Shown here one piece after another: positions 1 through 11,548 of a stretch of DNA of 64,000 bases. The notes beneath the pieces are model-generated. The model did no database searches, had not been told where the DNA came from, and worked only from the letters and a program-made list of their open reading frames with translations. The DNA comes from Siderastrea radians. Lineage: Eukaryota; Cnidaria; Anthozoa; Scleractinia; Rhizangiidae. Location of the stretch: the NCBI GenBank assembly GCA_964017195.1, contig OZ024890.1, positions 52,096,341-52,160,340 on the forward strand. Reading direction: 5' to 3'. The position numbers and the translations under genes were made by a program. How positions within the stretch are numbered: the stretch's first letter is position 1; each line of letters opens with the position of its first letter.

Positions 1-36
1 TTTATTTAGTCACGTGCAGACATTGCACTCCAACAG

Positions 37-1020
37 TTGCCAGTTGTTCGTGTTTCAACTCACTTTACATTGGAAAGGGGAACTGTTGGTTGCTCTGATC
101 CTTCTAATATTGCTTTTCTTTCACCTTTGTCGGTGTTTAATGAAGGCGAGATAGCATTGCGGAAAAAAATTAATGAGGGCTGTAGCGACTATTCCCTGAA
201 ATTCCCTTCAATAGGTAAATTTTGTCTTCAAAGTTTACCAGTTATTCGCAACTATTACCTCTTTCGAGATATAAAGCAAAACTTTAAGTCAGAAAAGGAA
301 TATGTGGAGAAAGATGTTGATGGTATCAGTGATAAAGAAAAACTGACCTTGGTTAACTCTATGCTTTATCAGAGAAATCTAACTCGAACATTCTTAGCAA
401 CTAGAGACCGGATTCAATTGACCATTGACAATGCTACTTGTCTCATCGGAGAGAGATACCTCACTGATGATGTTATGAACTTCCTCATGAACATTTCTGA
501 GGAGGAAGGCAATACCCTTTCCGGTAAAAGCACCTGTCTTGCTGTGGACTCCATACCTCTGGGCTGCAGTAGAAGTATGATTGCCAGTTCTGGCAAACGG
601 TCTTGCTGTGGTAGAGATGTGAAAGAGTTGCAAACAATTCTTTTTCCAACTTTTCTTCAACATGCGTCTCACTGGGGTCTTGCTAAAATGGAGGTGAAAC
701 TAAGTCTGTCTTCTATGACGATGGTTTCCACATGAAGCCCCCTGCAGGGTTGATAAATGTCATTAGGGCTGTGATCAGTGCCCTTTACTCCTTGTCGATA
801 TCTGAAATGTTTGATGTCAAAGCGTGGGAGCCATTTTAGTTTAAGCAGTTTGGTATGCCATCTCAACCAACTTCTGGAGACGGATCATCGAGTTGTGGTG
901 TGGCTGTTCTCATGGCAGCGAGAAGCTTCTTCCGTGGCGAACCTTTGACATGGTCATACATGGACACTCCTTAGTTCAGGCGAAAATTCTTGTTGGAGAT
1001 CATTCAGCATGGACTTCAGT
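37..1020 (+). pseudogene. Decayed ULP1/SENP-like (C48) protease relic
   Basis: An open frame of 232 codons covers the first 700 bases. The reading then shifts frame near position 700 and meets in-frame stops near 838 and 973. The translation carries a HWGLAK segment followed, in the other frame, by an acidic FYDDGFH-like stretch and DGSSSCGVAVL. This order (His, Asp, Cys) is that of ULP1-type cysteine proteases, which occur in many animal DNA transposons. The left end is cut by the window edge. It is most likely the broken tail of a transposon-encoded protease. Family assignment is from motif order only. Confidence 0.45.
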
Positions 1021-2085
1021 AGGTGGTAAGCTATAGGGGACGTTTATTTGACTGGAAATGCGAAAATTTCATGATAATAAATGTTCGTGCAGAAACATTT
1101 AGGTAATGAAACACCACCTCACGGTAATTAACTCATTTTTATTTATGCATCCCTTTTTTTTACATTTTGCAGGCGTTGGTAAAAATAAAAAACCGATGGT
1201 TACTCAGCTATTTGTGTGTATAGGCTGGTCAAATAAAATGCTTGGCTTTGACAGCTTTCTGGAGTAATATTTGTTGTGTCGCTAATTATTGTAACAGCCA
1301 CCACGTAATACATCTGCACCCTCCCTTATTTCTTTTTAAAATTTTGTTTAGTTTAACTACAGGGTTGCCACGGTCTGGGACAAGTCAATAAAATAATAAA
1401 TTTTTCAAGGTCAGGGTGAAGTCGGGGAATTTTGCATCAGGTCAGGGAGATTCTTATTTTTTACCTCAAAGTCAGGGAGTTTCATTTTTCATCAGCCATT
1501 AGGTTTGATAATAAGTTTTTATCGTTGGTAAGGTAATGTTGTTTACCTGAAATCTGGTATTTGTCCATTTACCGTACCCAAATTGTGAATTAGCCATGAT
1601 TTTCTAGGATATCGAGCCACTGACCTGATATCCTACGATATCATGGACAGTTTGTGAAACTCGCATTTTTTTGCAGACTTTAAAGGCGAAAATTACAACA
1701 GAAATACAACGAAACGTAAAACTATTACATTTGTTAAACGAGAAAGTAATTTGTTTCACGTTAAGAGAGGAAAAAAATACAATTTCGCTCCAAAATTGGA
1801 AGCGGCTACACTGGCGGGCGCTCGCGTGAACTTTATGGACAACGCTGAAACTTTTTTGGTTTCAAAATGGAGCCGGATTTTCCAAATTTCTTTCTTAACT
1901 TGGACTTCCAAGATTCAGAAACTGAAACTCCAAACAAAAGAATTAAATAAAATGGCAGATGAGGAGTTGGAGAAGAGTATTGACGACCAGAAAAGTGTAA
2001 ATATGTGTCGCTCTACAATGCCTGACTGATCACGGTAACTGAAAAAAAAACGCCGGGTTTCAGGACGAATTTGTGTACCGTAAAT
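1021..2085. other. Noncoding AT-rich stretch
   Basis: No convincing exon. A 92-codon open frame at 1751-2029 has no recognisable domain and no splice context. The rest is AT-rich spacer. Confidence 0.4.
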
Positions 2086-2245
2086 ACCTAATCGCACCTT
2101 TTTTGGTACGCTTCGGCAGCATATCTAGCTCGTTTAGTCTCACCATGGGTATTTTGGCTCGACTGCGACTCGCCAAAATACGAACCATGGCTCGACCAAA
2201 CTTGCCTGATATGCCGCCGAAACGTACCAAAAAGGTACGATTAGG
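2086..2245. repeat. 160-bp near-perfect palindromic MITE
   Basis: The left arm starts CCTAATCGCACC and the right arm ends with its near-exact reverse complement, CGTACC...CGATTAGG. The arms pair almost to the centre, where CCATGG boxes and GACTCGCC/GGCTCGAC blocks face each other. The element is flanked by TA on both sides (2084-2085 and 2246-2247), as expected for a Tc1/mariner-type TA duplication. It encodes nothing and should fold into one long hairpin. Confidence 0.75.
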
Positions 2246-2249
2246 TATA

Positions 2250-3955
2250 AATATCAAACCCAGTTGTTAGGTGTTAAGGGTGTGGTTACTAGAAGTTCCT
2301 TTTAACATCAATATCAAATTTCTATGTATTTTGTCCAGCTGGCTGGGAACGAAACTAAGATACTTCTGCTGGCTGGGAATTTTCGTGTGGGAATCGTGCT
2401 GGGAAAAAGGAACAGATAACGTTTTCCCAGCAAGGCAGAAAAATACTTTAGAAGCCCTGAATTAGCTTGTAGTTTCTGTAATTTCAAAGAAATAGTGCAT
2501 TTCCGTTAAATTTGTCGTTGGGTGCCCCTGTAGTTCATATCCAGTTGTGTAGAGAGTCTGTAGACAGCACTCCTTCATTTTCAAGATGGCGGCGGTGTGT
2601 GGGTTGGCGGCGTTACAAATTCTGTGGGTCTTTCCCTAGGGATTGTGCTACAAAAGAGCTAAAAATTGGCAACAAAAGTCAACAAATCCTGCGCCATGCC
2701 CGTGTATGTTCCCAGGTCCCCCCCCCCCCCGCATGGCCGCTGAACATAACATTTCCAGCTGCATTTTGTGTGGAATTAACTATCAGAATTTTTTTTCATG
2801 TCATTATAGAAAGTTGTCAATGAAACCAACTCATCGGTTAGTTGTGACTAAAATTTAAGTAAGTGTAACAACTGCTATAAACATTTCCTTTTTCAATTTT
2901 TTTTGTCAAAATGTTGCATTTATCTTTTGGCAACTAAGGATAATCATAAGAAAAAGGAGACACCAATGCAAACAAGAGTGATAGTAACTGAGAGTTCAAA
3001 TTCTCACTGCTGTTTGACATCAAACTCTTGCGCACTCTCCACCCCTTTCATGGAATTTGAACTTGTTCAAGTTCAAATTTTTCATGATTGCCCTCAAGGG
3101 TTATCTCGTTTGGCCCAGAAACGAGAGTTGCGTGAGAGTTTTACAGCCAGCACTTGTCTTTTTTGTTCAGTGGGTTAAAAAATGGTGGTAACCAGACATG
3201 TCATGTCACAAAATAGCCTCCAAGTCGATTGTGACAACACCAGTAGGCAAAGAAAACAAAACTGCAGTGGCTATACCTTTGGCATTTGGATGCAAAATGT
3301 TGCACGCGTTGCAGGGTAATTCTAAAAACAACCCGCATGACTTGGCTCCCATGTTTAAGAATTGTCACGCATTGAGATTATGTGTCAAACTCTTGAACAA
3401 CTCTCTTCTTTGTTTGACCCCTGCTATCAATAATCATCAAAAGCTTTACAACGCTCTTGTTCAACTCTCATCTTTCAACTCTCGCCGACTCTCATTCTTG
3501 TTTGGCATGACCTTAACAAAATTAATATCATTTTACTGTAAATGGTTTCAACCCAGGAGTCATATCGTAGTAATAATGACAATAACTTTCTATTCACAAT
3601 TGCCATAAGAAGGTGAAGTATATGATCGCCAGGATGACTATAGTCCTGAGCTTAACCCACATATTTCATTGACTTAATGTATCACTTATTTGGTGTCCAG
3701 TTTACGATTGTGTCTTAGCTTGCTCACAGGAGGAACTGATTCAAGAGATTTGTATTTAAAAAAAGAAAAACTGGACAGCATACATCCAACAACAAAAAAA
3801 ACTGAGAAGTCTATCTTCCATCACCTGGGAATTCTACATAAACAAGAGACTGCAGCATAAGAGAACAAATAAATGGCAATTTTTCTCGACTTCAATCTTT
3901 AAATATTTGAGGGAAATTCAGACACTAAAGAAAGACGAGTAGACGTCTTAGCAAA
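2250..3955. other. Noncoding region upstream of host gene
   Basis: Short open frames (2512-2823, 2903-3178, 3198-3608) have no recognisable domains. There is a run of C near 2721. The last part may be the 5' untranslated region or promoter of the gene that begins at 3956, but I see no clear TATA box or initiator. Confidence 0.35.
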
Positions 3956-6900
3956 ATGGACAGCAACAAAAAGGTAAATATGAATTCTTGTTATTATACC
4001 AACCAGTTCAGGGCTCAAAGTTTATTTTTGGCTTTGGGAGCACTTGTGCCACCAGGTGTAAATTTCTAGGCGCACTGCCAAAATTTTAGGCGCACAGCTA
4101 AAAATGTTAGAAGCACAGCTTAAAATACTGGTGGCACCAAAAAGAAAAATCAGAAAGCTTCAGACGTTGGTTAAGTATTCATTTATCAGTATGTCATCTT
4201 TTATTTCAATCCTGTGTTTGTTCCTTTCAGGCTCCTACTATATGTTGAAGATAACACTAATACTGTCACATTTTTTAAATCAACCTTACTTCTCAATCTC
4301 AGGAAATATTACACTTTACGGCTCTTACTCTTCGAGTGCTAAGTGTCTCGTGATTAAAATTGTCGCATCCATTGACTTTCACATCGGCAACTGTGACGAT
4401 AGGGTTTTCCACTCTCAAGCTACGCAGGGGAAAACGTTACCTTCTGGGCGACAATTGGCGGGAAAATGAACACTTGACTGGGGAACTTAGCTCTGCAACT
4501 CGCTTAGCTAGCAGGAACTGAATCTCGCCACGAATTCCTGGTACGCACGGGAACTAACAACAACTGAACCGCGGACAACACACGGAGATTGACTTCAAAC
4601 ACACTTTAATCTTCGAGACTTCCGAATCACGTGAATCACATGCGTTCTAGACGTGAATCAGAGGTGAACCCGATGTGAATCCACTCACAATTCCATGAAC
4701 ACTCGATTTATACCATCGATTGCTAAATCATTCTATGAGGAAAGGCTGAATAAAGCCAGCTTAGCAAATACGACAAAAAGGAACTATTCGAAATACAAAG
4801 AAGTTTACATTTCTGCTGAAGTAGAACCGATATTCAAAGAATCCTATTTTATTGTAAAACTGGACTCTATCCATGAAATAGAGAAAAGGAATAAAAGCTA
4901 AAAATACAAGAACGCTATCCAGCGAATTCAAAACAACGGCTACAGCTAAGACCACATCGGGTATAAAGGAAACCTTTCGTCCTTTTAAGCGAGTACAAAT
5001 ACAGAAACTCGAATTTAACTTAAGGCTTTTTATCTATTGAAAGTTTCGTATTTTCAGTTGCTAGACCTAGTCAAAAGGGCAGATTCGTCAAAGATCTCTC
5101 TCTTTTTATCTAAAAGCGAGAAAAAGTGCAAACAAAATAATCCAAAAGCAAACATAAGCGATAACTGATTGAATTTTTAAAAGGACAACGGTAAACACGG
5201 GCGAAAACTGTTTGAATCTATTATAGTTATGTTTTTAGTCTCAAGCCACGAATTATTGGATTGTCTCCTAACACAACGCAAACTCGATTGCGCAAGAAGC
5301 ACGTGTTTAAAAGGTAGCCTTCACTCACACGTGTCAGCGGAGTCTTTAAAAAACTGAAAAGAGTCTGTGATGGAATGGAAACGTCGAGAAGAAATGGATC
5401 TCCAAGTTCGGAGAAACCACAGGGGGAAACGACCAATAAAACACACACTGATGCAAGGAAAATAATGAAACTTTATTTGGAGCCTGGTTGTGTTATATCT
5501 ACCTTTGAATTTATTATTTCAAGCTTCTGTTTCGTGTCTAACCAGTCGGAGTACTTAAGGTCGACCAGGTTAGAAAGCAGAGTCAAGTAGCGATTCAGTC
5601 GCACTGAACTCGGGCTTTTTAGGCACGCACGTGCGATAACACATGATTTTTTAGGCGCACAATAAAAAATCTAGTCGCATGTGCGACCAGCTGGTCGTTA
5701 ACTTTGAGCCCTGCAGTTCTCTATCATGTCCGTTAAAAATTCGCGAGTTAAACAATATTATTGAAGTATTGGCGGTAGGCTCGATTTTTGCTCGTAGTCT
5801 TTGCTGGTTTTTGGACATAAAATTCATAATGGTAATAGGACTGAGTGGAGTCCAATTCGCTCTGTAATCATACGAGTGATTAACGAAATCGGACGACCGC
5901 GTATATTTACCGATTAATCATATCTATAACAAAATTAGAGAAAGAAAAGGGAGAAAATTTTCTGGAGAAGGAATTGAAACAATTTCACAATACTTAAAAA
6001 GAACTTATTAAAGTGTAACTGATCCATTAGAGCACACGCTCTGACGCGTACTGTCCAATTACTTAAGCATGATGCGTACACTGTCCAATTACACTGCCCT
6101 AGCTGTCCTATTGATGATCAAATCATGGCTGGTGATAGCCAATCAGATACGAGAATTTTGTTATAGTTATGATTAAAGGAGTATTCAAGCACCAAAAACT
6201 GAGTATTCAAGGAGAATTTCACCCAGCATGCAACAGCGCAGATTTCGCAAAATCTTTCCCCAATTTTGAAATCTGCGCTCAATACCTGAATTCCTTTGAC
6301 ACATTCCTACATTATTTCCCATCCAACCAAAAATTCAAGGAGTTTACATTATTTTCAAGCACTTTCAGCAAAAAACTCTTCTTTTCAAGGGCTTTTCAGG
6401 CGCCCTTGAAATATAAATTAAATTCCAGGGCTTTTCAAGGACTTCAAGTAGTAGCACGAACCCTGTTGGGTGGTAACAGTCTGGCACAGCAAAGTTAAAA
6501 GAATTTTAAAACTGGAGTAGATTTTATTTGCTGGATACTGATGTACTGATCCCATAAAACACAAAGATTACTGGTGTTTTTTGGGTTTTTAAATGGTCTA
6601 CTATGTTGTTTTTATAATTACGGTTCAGGGACTTAAAGAGGTGAAAGAAAGTAATACAAGGCTCATGAAAGATGTCCAGACATTGGAAAAGGTGATTATA
6701 AATACATGCATAGGGGTTTGTTTCCAGAAACTTGTTCTTGCTCTATAACTAGTTTTCGAGAGGACAGTATCATTTAAGGGTGTATCCCACATAACACACA
6801 TTAGATTTACTGTCGTGTGTAATGTTGTTGGAATAATTTGCCATCAAAGCAGAATAGTGTGGATATCAGGTATGTGAATTCAAAGCAGTGGGTGACTCAA

Positions 6901-9900
6901 CAAGATTAAGTGACAGCCCTAACTAAATACCAGGTGTGCCAGCTTAAGGGACTATTTTGAGTTCATAACTTACCCTAACTACCACAGACCAAAGGCAATG
7001 ACTTTATCAGTTAAATTATTGTAAGACTGCTGGAAAAATTTGGATTCATGATCAGATTTGGTCTGGTAAGTTGGTCAGTGTAAAAGGAATCCAAAGCTGA
7101 CGTATAATGCAAAAGCCTTTGTCATAGCATGCAAATGATTCAGATTCATAGGCTATCATGATGGTAAATTCTTTTTGTCAACAACATCACCAGCAGTGTT
7201 AAACATTGTTGTGAAGCTAAATGTCATTGGCTTTGCATGATCACATCTGTGTTGGTTTGTTGTTATTGAAATCTGTATCCAACATTTGCATCCCACTGCA
7301 ATAACTCATTTATTCACTAAACAAGCACATTCATGAATTAAAAAACAGGAGCTTAGGGATGATTACACAAATTTTGTGTAACAAATTGACTGTGTCGTTT
7401 GTCTCAACCAGCTTTGTTTATGGTTGCAGTTACCGTGTATGTTTTTATTACAGAGTGTAAAGGAAGAAAAAAACAAAAATGCAAAATTATGTGAAGACTT
7501 GGACTTGTTGAAAAAGGTAAAATACCATATGTAGTGATCATCAGTTTTATGGGTTTCGGGGTTTGCTTGGTACCTTTGGCTGATTTTCAGCTGCGTCCAT
7601 GCCCCCCTCCCACCCCCCTTTTTCTTGGATGACAAATTCCCGGGGGTGGAGGCACTTAAGCTGCCAAATGCCCCATGGTGGGGACAAAGGAAGAGGGCAA
7701 ACGCCCCGCCTCTGGGATGTTTTGAATATTTTAATAGTATGCAAAAGTAAATGACGATCCCTATAAACATGTTTAGAATTTAATAATCATCACGACTGTC
7801 TTAGAGTCATCGCGACTAGATTATATTTATAAACTCCTTGATCAATAAAGAATACGTACGTGCATTGAAACATTGCATTTCAGTATTTATCTTGAACAGA
7901 AAGTGGAAGCAGTGCTGTTGCCATTCAGCATCACAATATGTCTATCTTTTTCAAGGTTCGTTCTTGATGTGGTTACAGTTGCCTTACCCCAAGGTTTTTA
8001 GAGATATTTTGTTTTTTTTATTTGTGTCCCTGCTGTGAACATCTATTACATTAGAGAATGTAATAGTAGAAGGCACATTCACCCTTCAGGCCTTCCAATA
8101 CAAAGCTTGAACCCTTTAAGCCCTAACAGTGACAAAAATGAAATAAAATAATATTCTCTTTAAGTTATTACTACCTGTTGAAACATTCAAGCGTTAAGAA
8201 TAAAGTGATCACCAAGCATAAGATGTCTTGATATTTAGATAAGTTGTCCATACTAGTTCCATAAGAAATGTATGGAGAACAGTGAAGAGAATATACATTT
8301 TCATATCAGGGCTTAAAGGGTTAAGGGAGTTTAAGATTTTTCCCTTGGTGGACTGCAGCAATCTATTACACTGTGTTTGTGCATAATATTTACAAAAGTT
8401 GGCTTTGTAATTTGTTTTGTAAAATTTCTGCAGCAACCAGAGCATTATTAAATTTTTGAAGAAGGAGAACGCTGATTTGAAAAAGGTGCCGTATGTTACC
8501 CATGATATGTCATGACATTCTGAATATAATGTGAATAAGCTTTAAATCAATTTTTTTTACAATAAAATAAAAATGTTGGGAAACAAATCAGTGGCAACTA
8601 TATTTTACAGGAGCTGTCTAAGAAGAAAAATATCCAAATGCCGGCAGTGTCCGAAAAAGTGGAGGTACTAAATCTGTTGTTGACGTTTGCGTGATTCTAC
8701 CTGTTAGTGTTTGTTACCTTTTCATAAAGTACAGTCTGAGAAACCTCTCCACAATAGCCACCAGAGAGGTTTGAAGGGGTAGAGTATCCATCTCCAGCTG
8801 TTTCTTAAATACCTTTTTAATCATTTTGCTACATACCCAGTGATTACCTGAGTACCCAGTACATGTTTCTCATAAATAAAAAATATCAAGCTGTAATCAG
8901 CAGTGTGTTGCTGATAACAGCTTGATAGACTTTTTTAGGTTAGCGTTTTTGAGAAAATGTAAATACAACAGTTCTTGACAATTTGAGGTTATTGTCCATG
9001 AATTAACTGAAATACATTGTCATTAGTTTTCCATTAAAAAATTTCAAACACAACAGTGGTGTTGTTCTTTGGCCTGTCAAACTGAGCTGCTGCTAAGAGC
9101 AAAGTTTTATACTCATCTGCTTTGTTGTTATTTCAATAATTCAGAGGAATACTTATTAAATTCAGTTTTGTAACTTTGTTCTTTAAACAGACTCCTCTGG
9201 AAAAAGTGCAGCAGGCAATTAAAGCCGGTTGCGATGAACTGGTTTTGCTGCGTAAACAAAAGGTAGATTGAATTAAGTTATATGTACAACAATGTAAGCT
9301 GCATACAAGAAACTGTAGATTAAGAGACTGAACGCGTGCATTTGGCAATTAGAAAAGCATGTTCTAATTTAGCAAAACTAGTGATGAAACTTTAAGGTCC
9401 TAAATGACACTGTCTAACATTATCAATCTGTTTTGTGGGGTGCAGGGATGGCGCAGTGGTGAGAGCGCTCGCCTCCCACCAATGTGGCCCGGGTTCCACA
9501 CCCGGTCCCGGTGCCATATGTGGGTTGAGTTTGTTGTTGGTTCTCATCCTTGCTCCGAGAGGTTTTTCTCCGGGTACTCTGGTTTTCCCCTCTCCTCAAA
9601 AACCAACACATCCAAATTCCAATTCGATCTTGGAGGTGTCCCCAATTAGCATTCTGTGCTAAATACCGTTGACACCTAAATAAAGTGATTTGTTTATTAT
9701 TTATTTATTTTATTTCTTTTGACCTAATCTAAGAAAACAAAGGTAAGACTTTACTCCTGCTACTGTTGATAATAACATTCTTTGGTTGCTTGTTTGAGGC
9801 TCTCTTTTTTTACAGAAAACAAATCCAAGCATTCACGTCGTAAAAGGTTTGTTATTACCTGATTATCAGAAGTTGCCATTGGTAATCCTCATCTCACAGG

Positions 9901-10490
9901 CCACAATCATCTGTGATATTATTCTTATGTTTTTGTTGAACCAGTTTCCCATCAAGAAGATACTGAATTTCAGGATGAGTGGGTAAGGGTTTGTTTTCTA
10001 CAGTACAAACGCCCATTAGAAACGGTCATTACGGTGTAGGCATAGCTATAGAACCTCTCCAGGAACAATGTTGCATTAGTTGTGGAGTAAGCTTCATTTT
10101 AGTTGAAAGTGATTTAAAAATGTACCTGATATATGGAACCAGAATAGATACAGAAACCACTACTAATCCTTGGAGTTCATTACATTTTGTCTTACACTTT
10201 ATTATTTTAATTCCTTTTGTCAGGACTATGACATTAGCAAAGTAGAAGTAGATCAGTGGGTGGCGGTTGGATATGAAGACAGTTGGTATGTTGGACAGGT
10301 TGACCAGAAGACCAAAGAAAAAGTTAGAGTAAACTTATTGACTAAGAAGAATGGGTTCTACCACTGGCCTTCCCACCCTGACAGGGACAATGTTGACCCC
10401 AAGTTCATTATTTTTCCCAATGTCAAAGGTCGCAAATGTAAACAGAAAGTACCAGGTCAGCCAGGAGGAAGAACTAAACAACATTTTTGA
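3956..10490 (+). CDS. Multi-exon host gene: coiled coil plus Tudor/SH3-like C-terminus
   Basis: Hand-built gene model with GT-AG junctions. Exons: 3956-3973 (starts ATG, MDSNKK), 6629-6691, 7454-7516, 8441-8485, 8611-8664, 9191-9262, 9816-9846, 9945-9982 and 10224-10490 (stop TGA). All junctions are phase 0 except 9846/9945, which is phase 1, and the reading frame stays open throughout. The short exons encode Lys/Glu-rich heptad-like sequence (for example KEVKESN, LCEDLDLLKK, FLKKENADLKK), so a coiled coil is likely. The last exon encodes a compact globular module. Exons of 45-72 bp and multiples of three are typical of animal coiled-coil genes. The first exon, 2.6 kb upstream, is the least certain, and more small exons may have been missed. 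Function is unknown; a scaffold or chromatin adaptor is a guess. Confidence 0.55.
9441..9715 (+). repeat. tRNA-derived SINE
   Basis: The element starts with a tRNA-like head: an A-box-like TGGCGCAGTGG near 9450 and a B-box-like GGTTCCACACCC near 9493. These are RNA polymerase III promoter elements. A tRNA-unrelated body and a TTTATTATTTATTTATTTT tail follow. It lies in an intron of the coiled-coil gene, in the same orientation. The head most resembles a Gly/Arg-type tRNA. The B box is slightly decayed (CACA in place of CGA). Confidence 0.8.
10224..10490 (+). CDS. Terminal exon with Tudor/SH3-like module
   Basis: After a TTTTGTCAG acceptor, 88 codons run to TGA. The sequence VDQWVAVGYEDSWYVGQV, then VRVNLL, then a Trp/Pro segment (YHWPSHPDRDNVDPKFIIF) reads as a small beta-barrel of the Tudor/SH3 type: alternating hydrophobics, an aromatic pair, and a WYVGQV strand. 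The tail is basic (GRKCKQK) and Gly/Pro-rich. Similar modules appear in chromatin readers and in retroelement-derived host proteins. Assignment is by pattern only. Confidence 0.55.
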   Translation, partial: DYDISKVEVDQWVAVGYEDSWYVGQVDQKTKEKVRVNLLTKKNGFYHWPSHPDRDNVDPKFIIFPNVKGRKCKQKVPGQPGGRTKQHF

Positions 10491-10762
10491 ACAACTTTCA
10501 AAAAAATATTTTAAAATGTAAAGCAAATAAGATTCCTATAACCTGTTTCTTATATGCTATTGAGAATCACTAAATGCTAATGAGAAAAACAAAAGCCGGA
10601 AACTGAACATGCACAACTGAAACCCATTACAACTTTCGCCCGGTTTAAGTGTGTTGTTCAGAAATGGGGCATACCGCTGGCTTTTTGACACCGAAGGCCC
10701 GTGAATTTACTCGTCGGTAAGCTTCGAGTTTACTCGGATGAAAGAGCTGAGTATCTTCGGAT
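10491..10762. other. 3' flank of host gene
   Basis: Noncoding. It probably holds the 3' untranslated region of the gene ending at 10490, although no strong AATAAA is seen close by. Confidence 0.35.
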
Positions 10763-11548
10763 TTAAAAACTGGTAAAAAAGAATTAAAAAAGTTGACACT
10801 GGCTAAAAATAGTTATGGACGTTTCGGCCACTACTGTTGCCTTCCTCAGCAAAGATAAAAATGCAAATGTCTAACGGCGTCCTACTTAGAATATGTAACC
10901 GATGTGTGATAAAAATCACACCTCGAAGGAACTTTCTGAGTGCAACAATAGTCTCTAGGGTATTCTTAATGACTCTAAAAATTCTTAATGTTATTGTATA
11001 CGTTTGGTAGCGCTATGTGTTCGTTTATAGTGTTCCTATTTCGCACGGAATGCCAAGCTTCAAGAATTAGTCTTTGTCGCCACGCCAATGACCTGTCGAC
11101 AATTTCAACGCTCTCCAAATCTATTTGATGACCGTTAAGCATATGGTGTTTGGCCAACAAAGAGTTTTTATCCAATGTTGCTATGGCCTTAGCGTGTTCT
11201 TTCACACGTGTTTTTAGCGCGCGTGATGTCTGACCAACATAAACACAATCACAATCTTTACATTTGATCTTATATACGATTCCTCTGGCTGCCTCTTTCT
11301 CGATCTTGTCTTTTGGCTTTTTGAGTATGCTCGAGATGGTGCGAATAGGTTTATGGGCGACCTTGATGTTGAAACCTCGAAGAACGTTTGCAACTCTTTC
11401 GGAAAATCCTTTGGCGTAGGGGAGGATAACAAAGCCACGATGGTCGTGCTTTTTATCTTTGCTGAGGAAGGCAACAGTAGTGGCCGAAACGTCCATAACT
11501 ATTTTTAGCCAGTGTCAACTTTTTTAATTCTTTTTTACCAGTTTTTAA
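10763..11548 (-). mobile_element. Penelope-like element fragment between 99-bp inverted repeats
   Basis: The sequences 10763-10861 and 11450-11548 are reverse complements over 99 bp, with almost no mismatch. They flank a minus-strand frame that ends in a GIY-YIG domain. Penelope-like retroelements carry terminal repeats (pLTRs) in direct or inverted order and a C-terminal GIY-YIG endonuclease. The reverse transcriptase is missing, so this is a 5'-truncated copy. Read on the minus strand, the repeat contains CTGAGGA, then GGC...GCC, then GAAAC-GTC, which fits the conserved core of a hammerhead ribozyme with a short stem II. Confidence 0.65.
10975..11496 (-). CDS. GIY-YIG endonuclease domain of Penelope-like element
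   Basis: A minus-strand frame of 173 codons. The N-terminal 75 residues (VILPYAKGFSERVANVL, then HKPIRTISSILKKPKDK) match the linker that precedes the nuclease in Penelope-like elements. The nuclease has GIVYKIKC (GIY), CDCVYVGQTSR (YIG-like, then the conserved Arg), LKTRVKEH, and LAKHHMLNGHQID with a late Glu. A CCHH-like KCKDCDC is typical of Penelope GIY-YIG. The start lies inside the right inverted repeat and is probably not a true initiation site. The upstream reverse transcriptase is lost, so the fragment should not transpose by itself. Confidence 0.7.
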   Translation of the reverse strand: MDVSATTVAFLSKDKKHDHRGFVILPYAKGFSERVANVLRGFNIKVAHKPIRTISSILKKPKDKIEKEAARGIVYKIKCKDCDCVYVGQTSRALKTRVKEHAKAIATLDKNSLLAKHHMLNGHQIDLESVEIVDRSLAWRQRLILEAWHSVRNRNTINEHIALPNVYNNIKNF

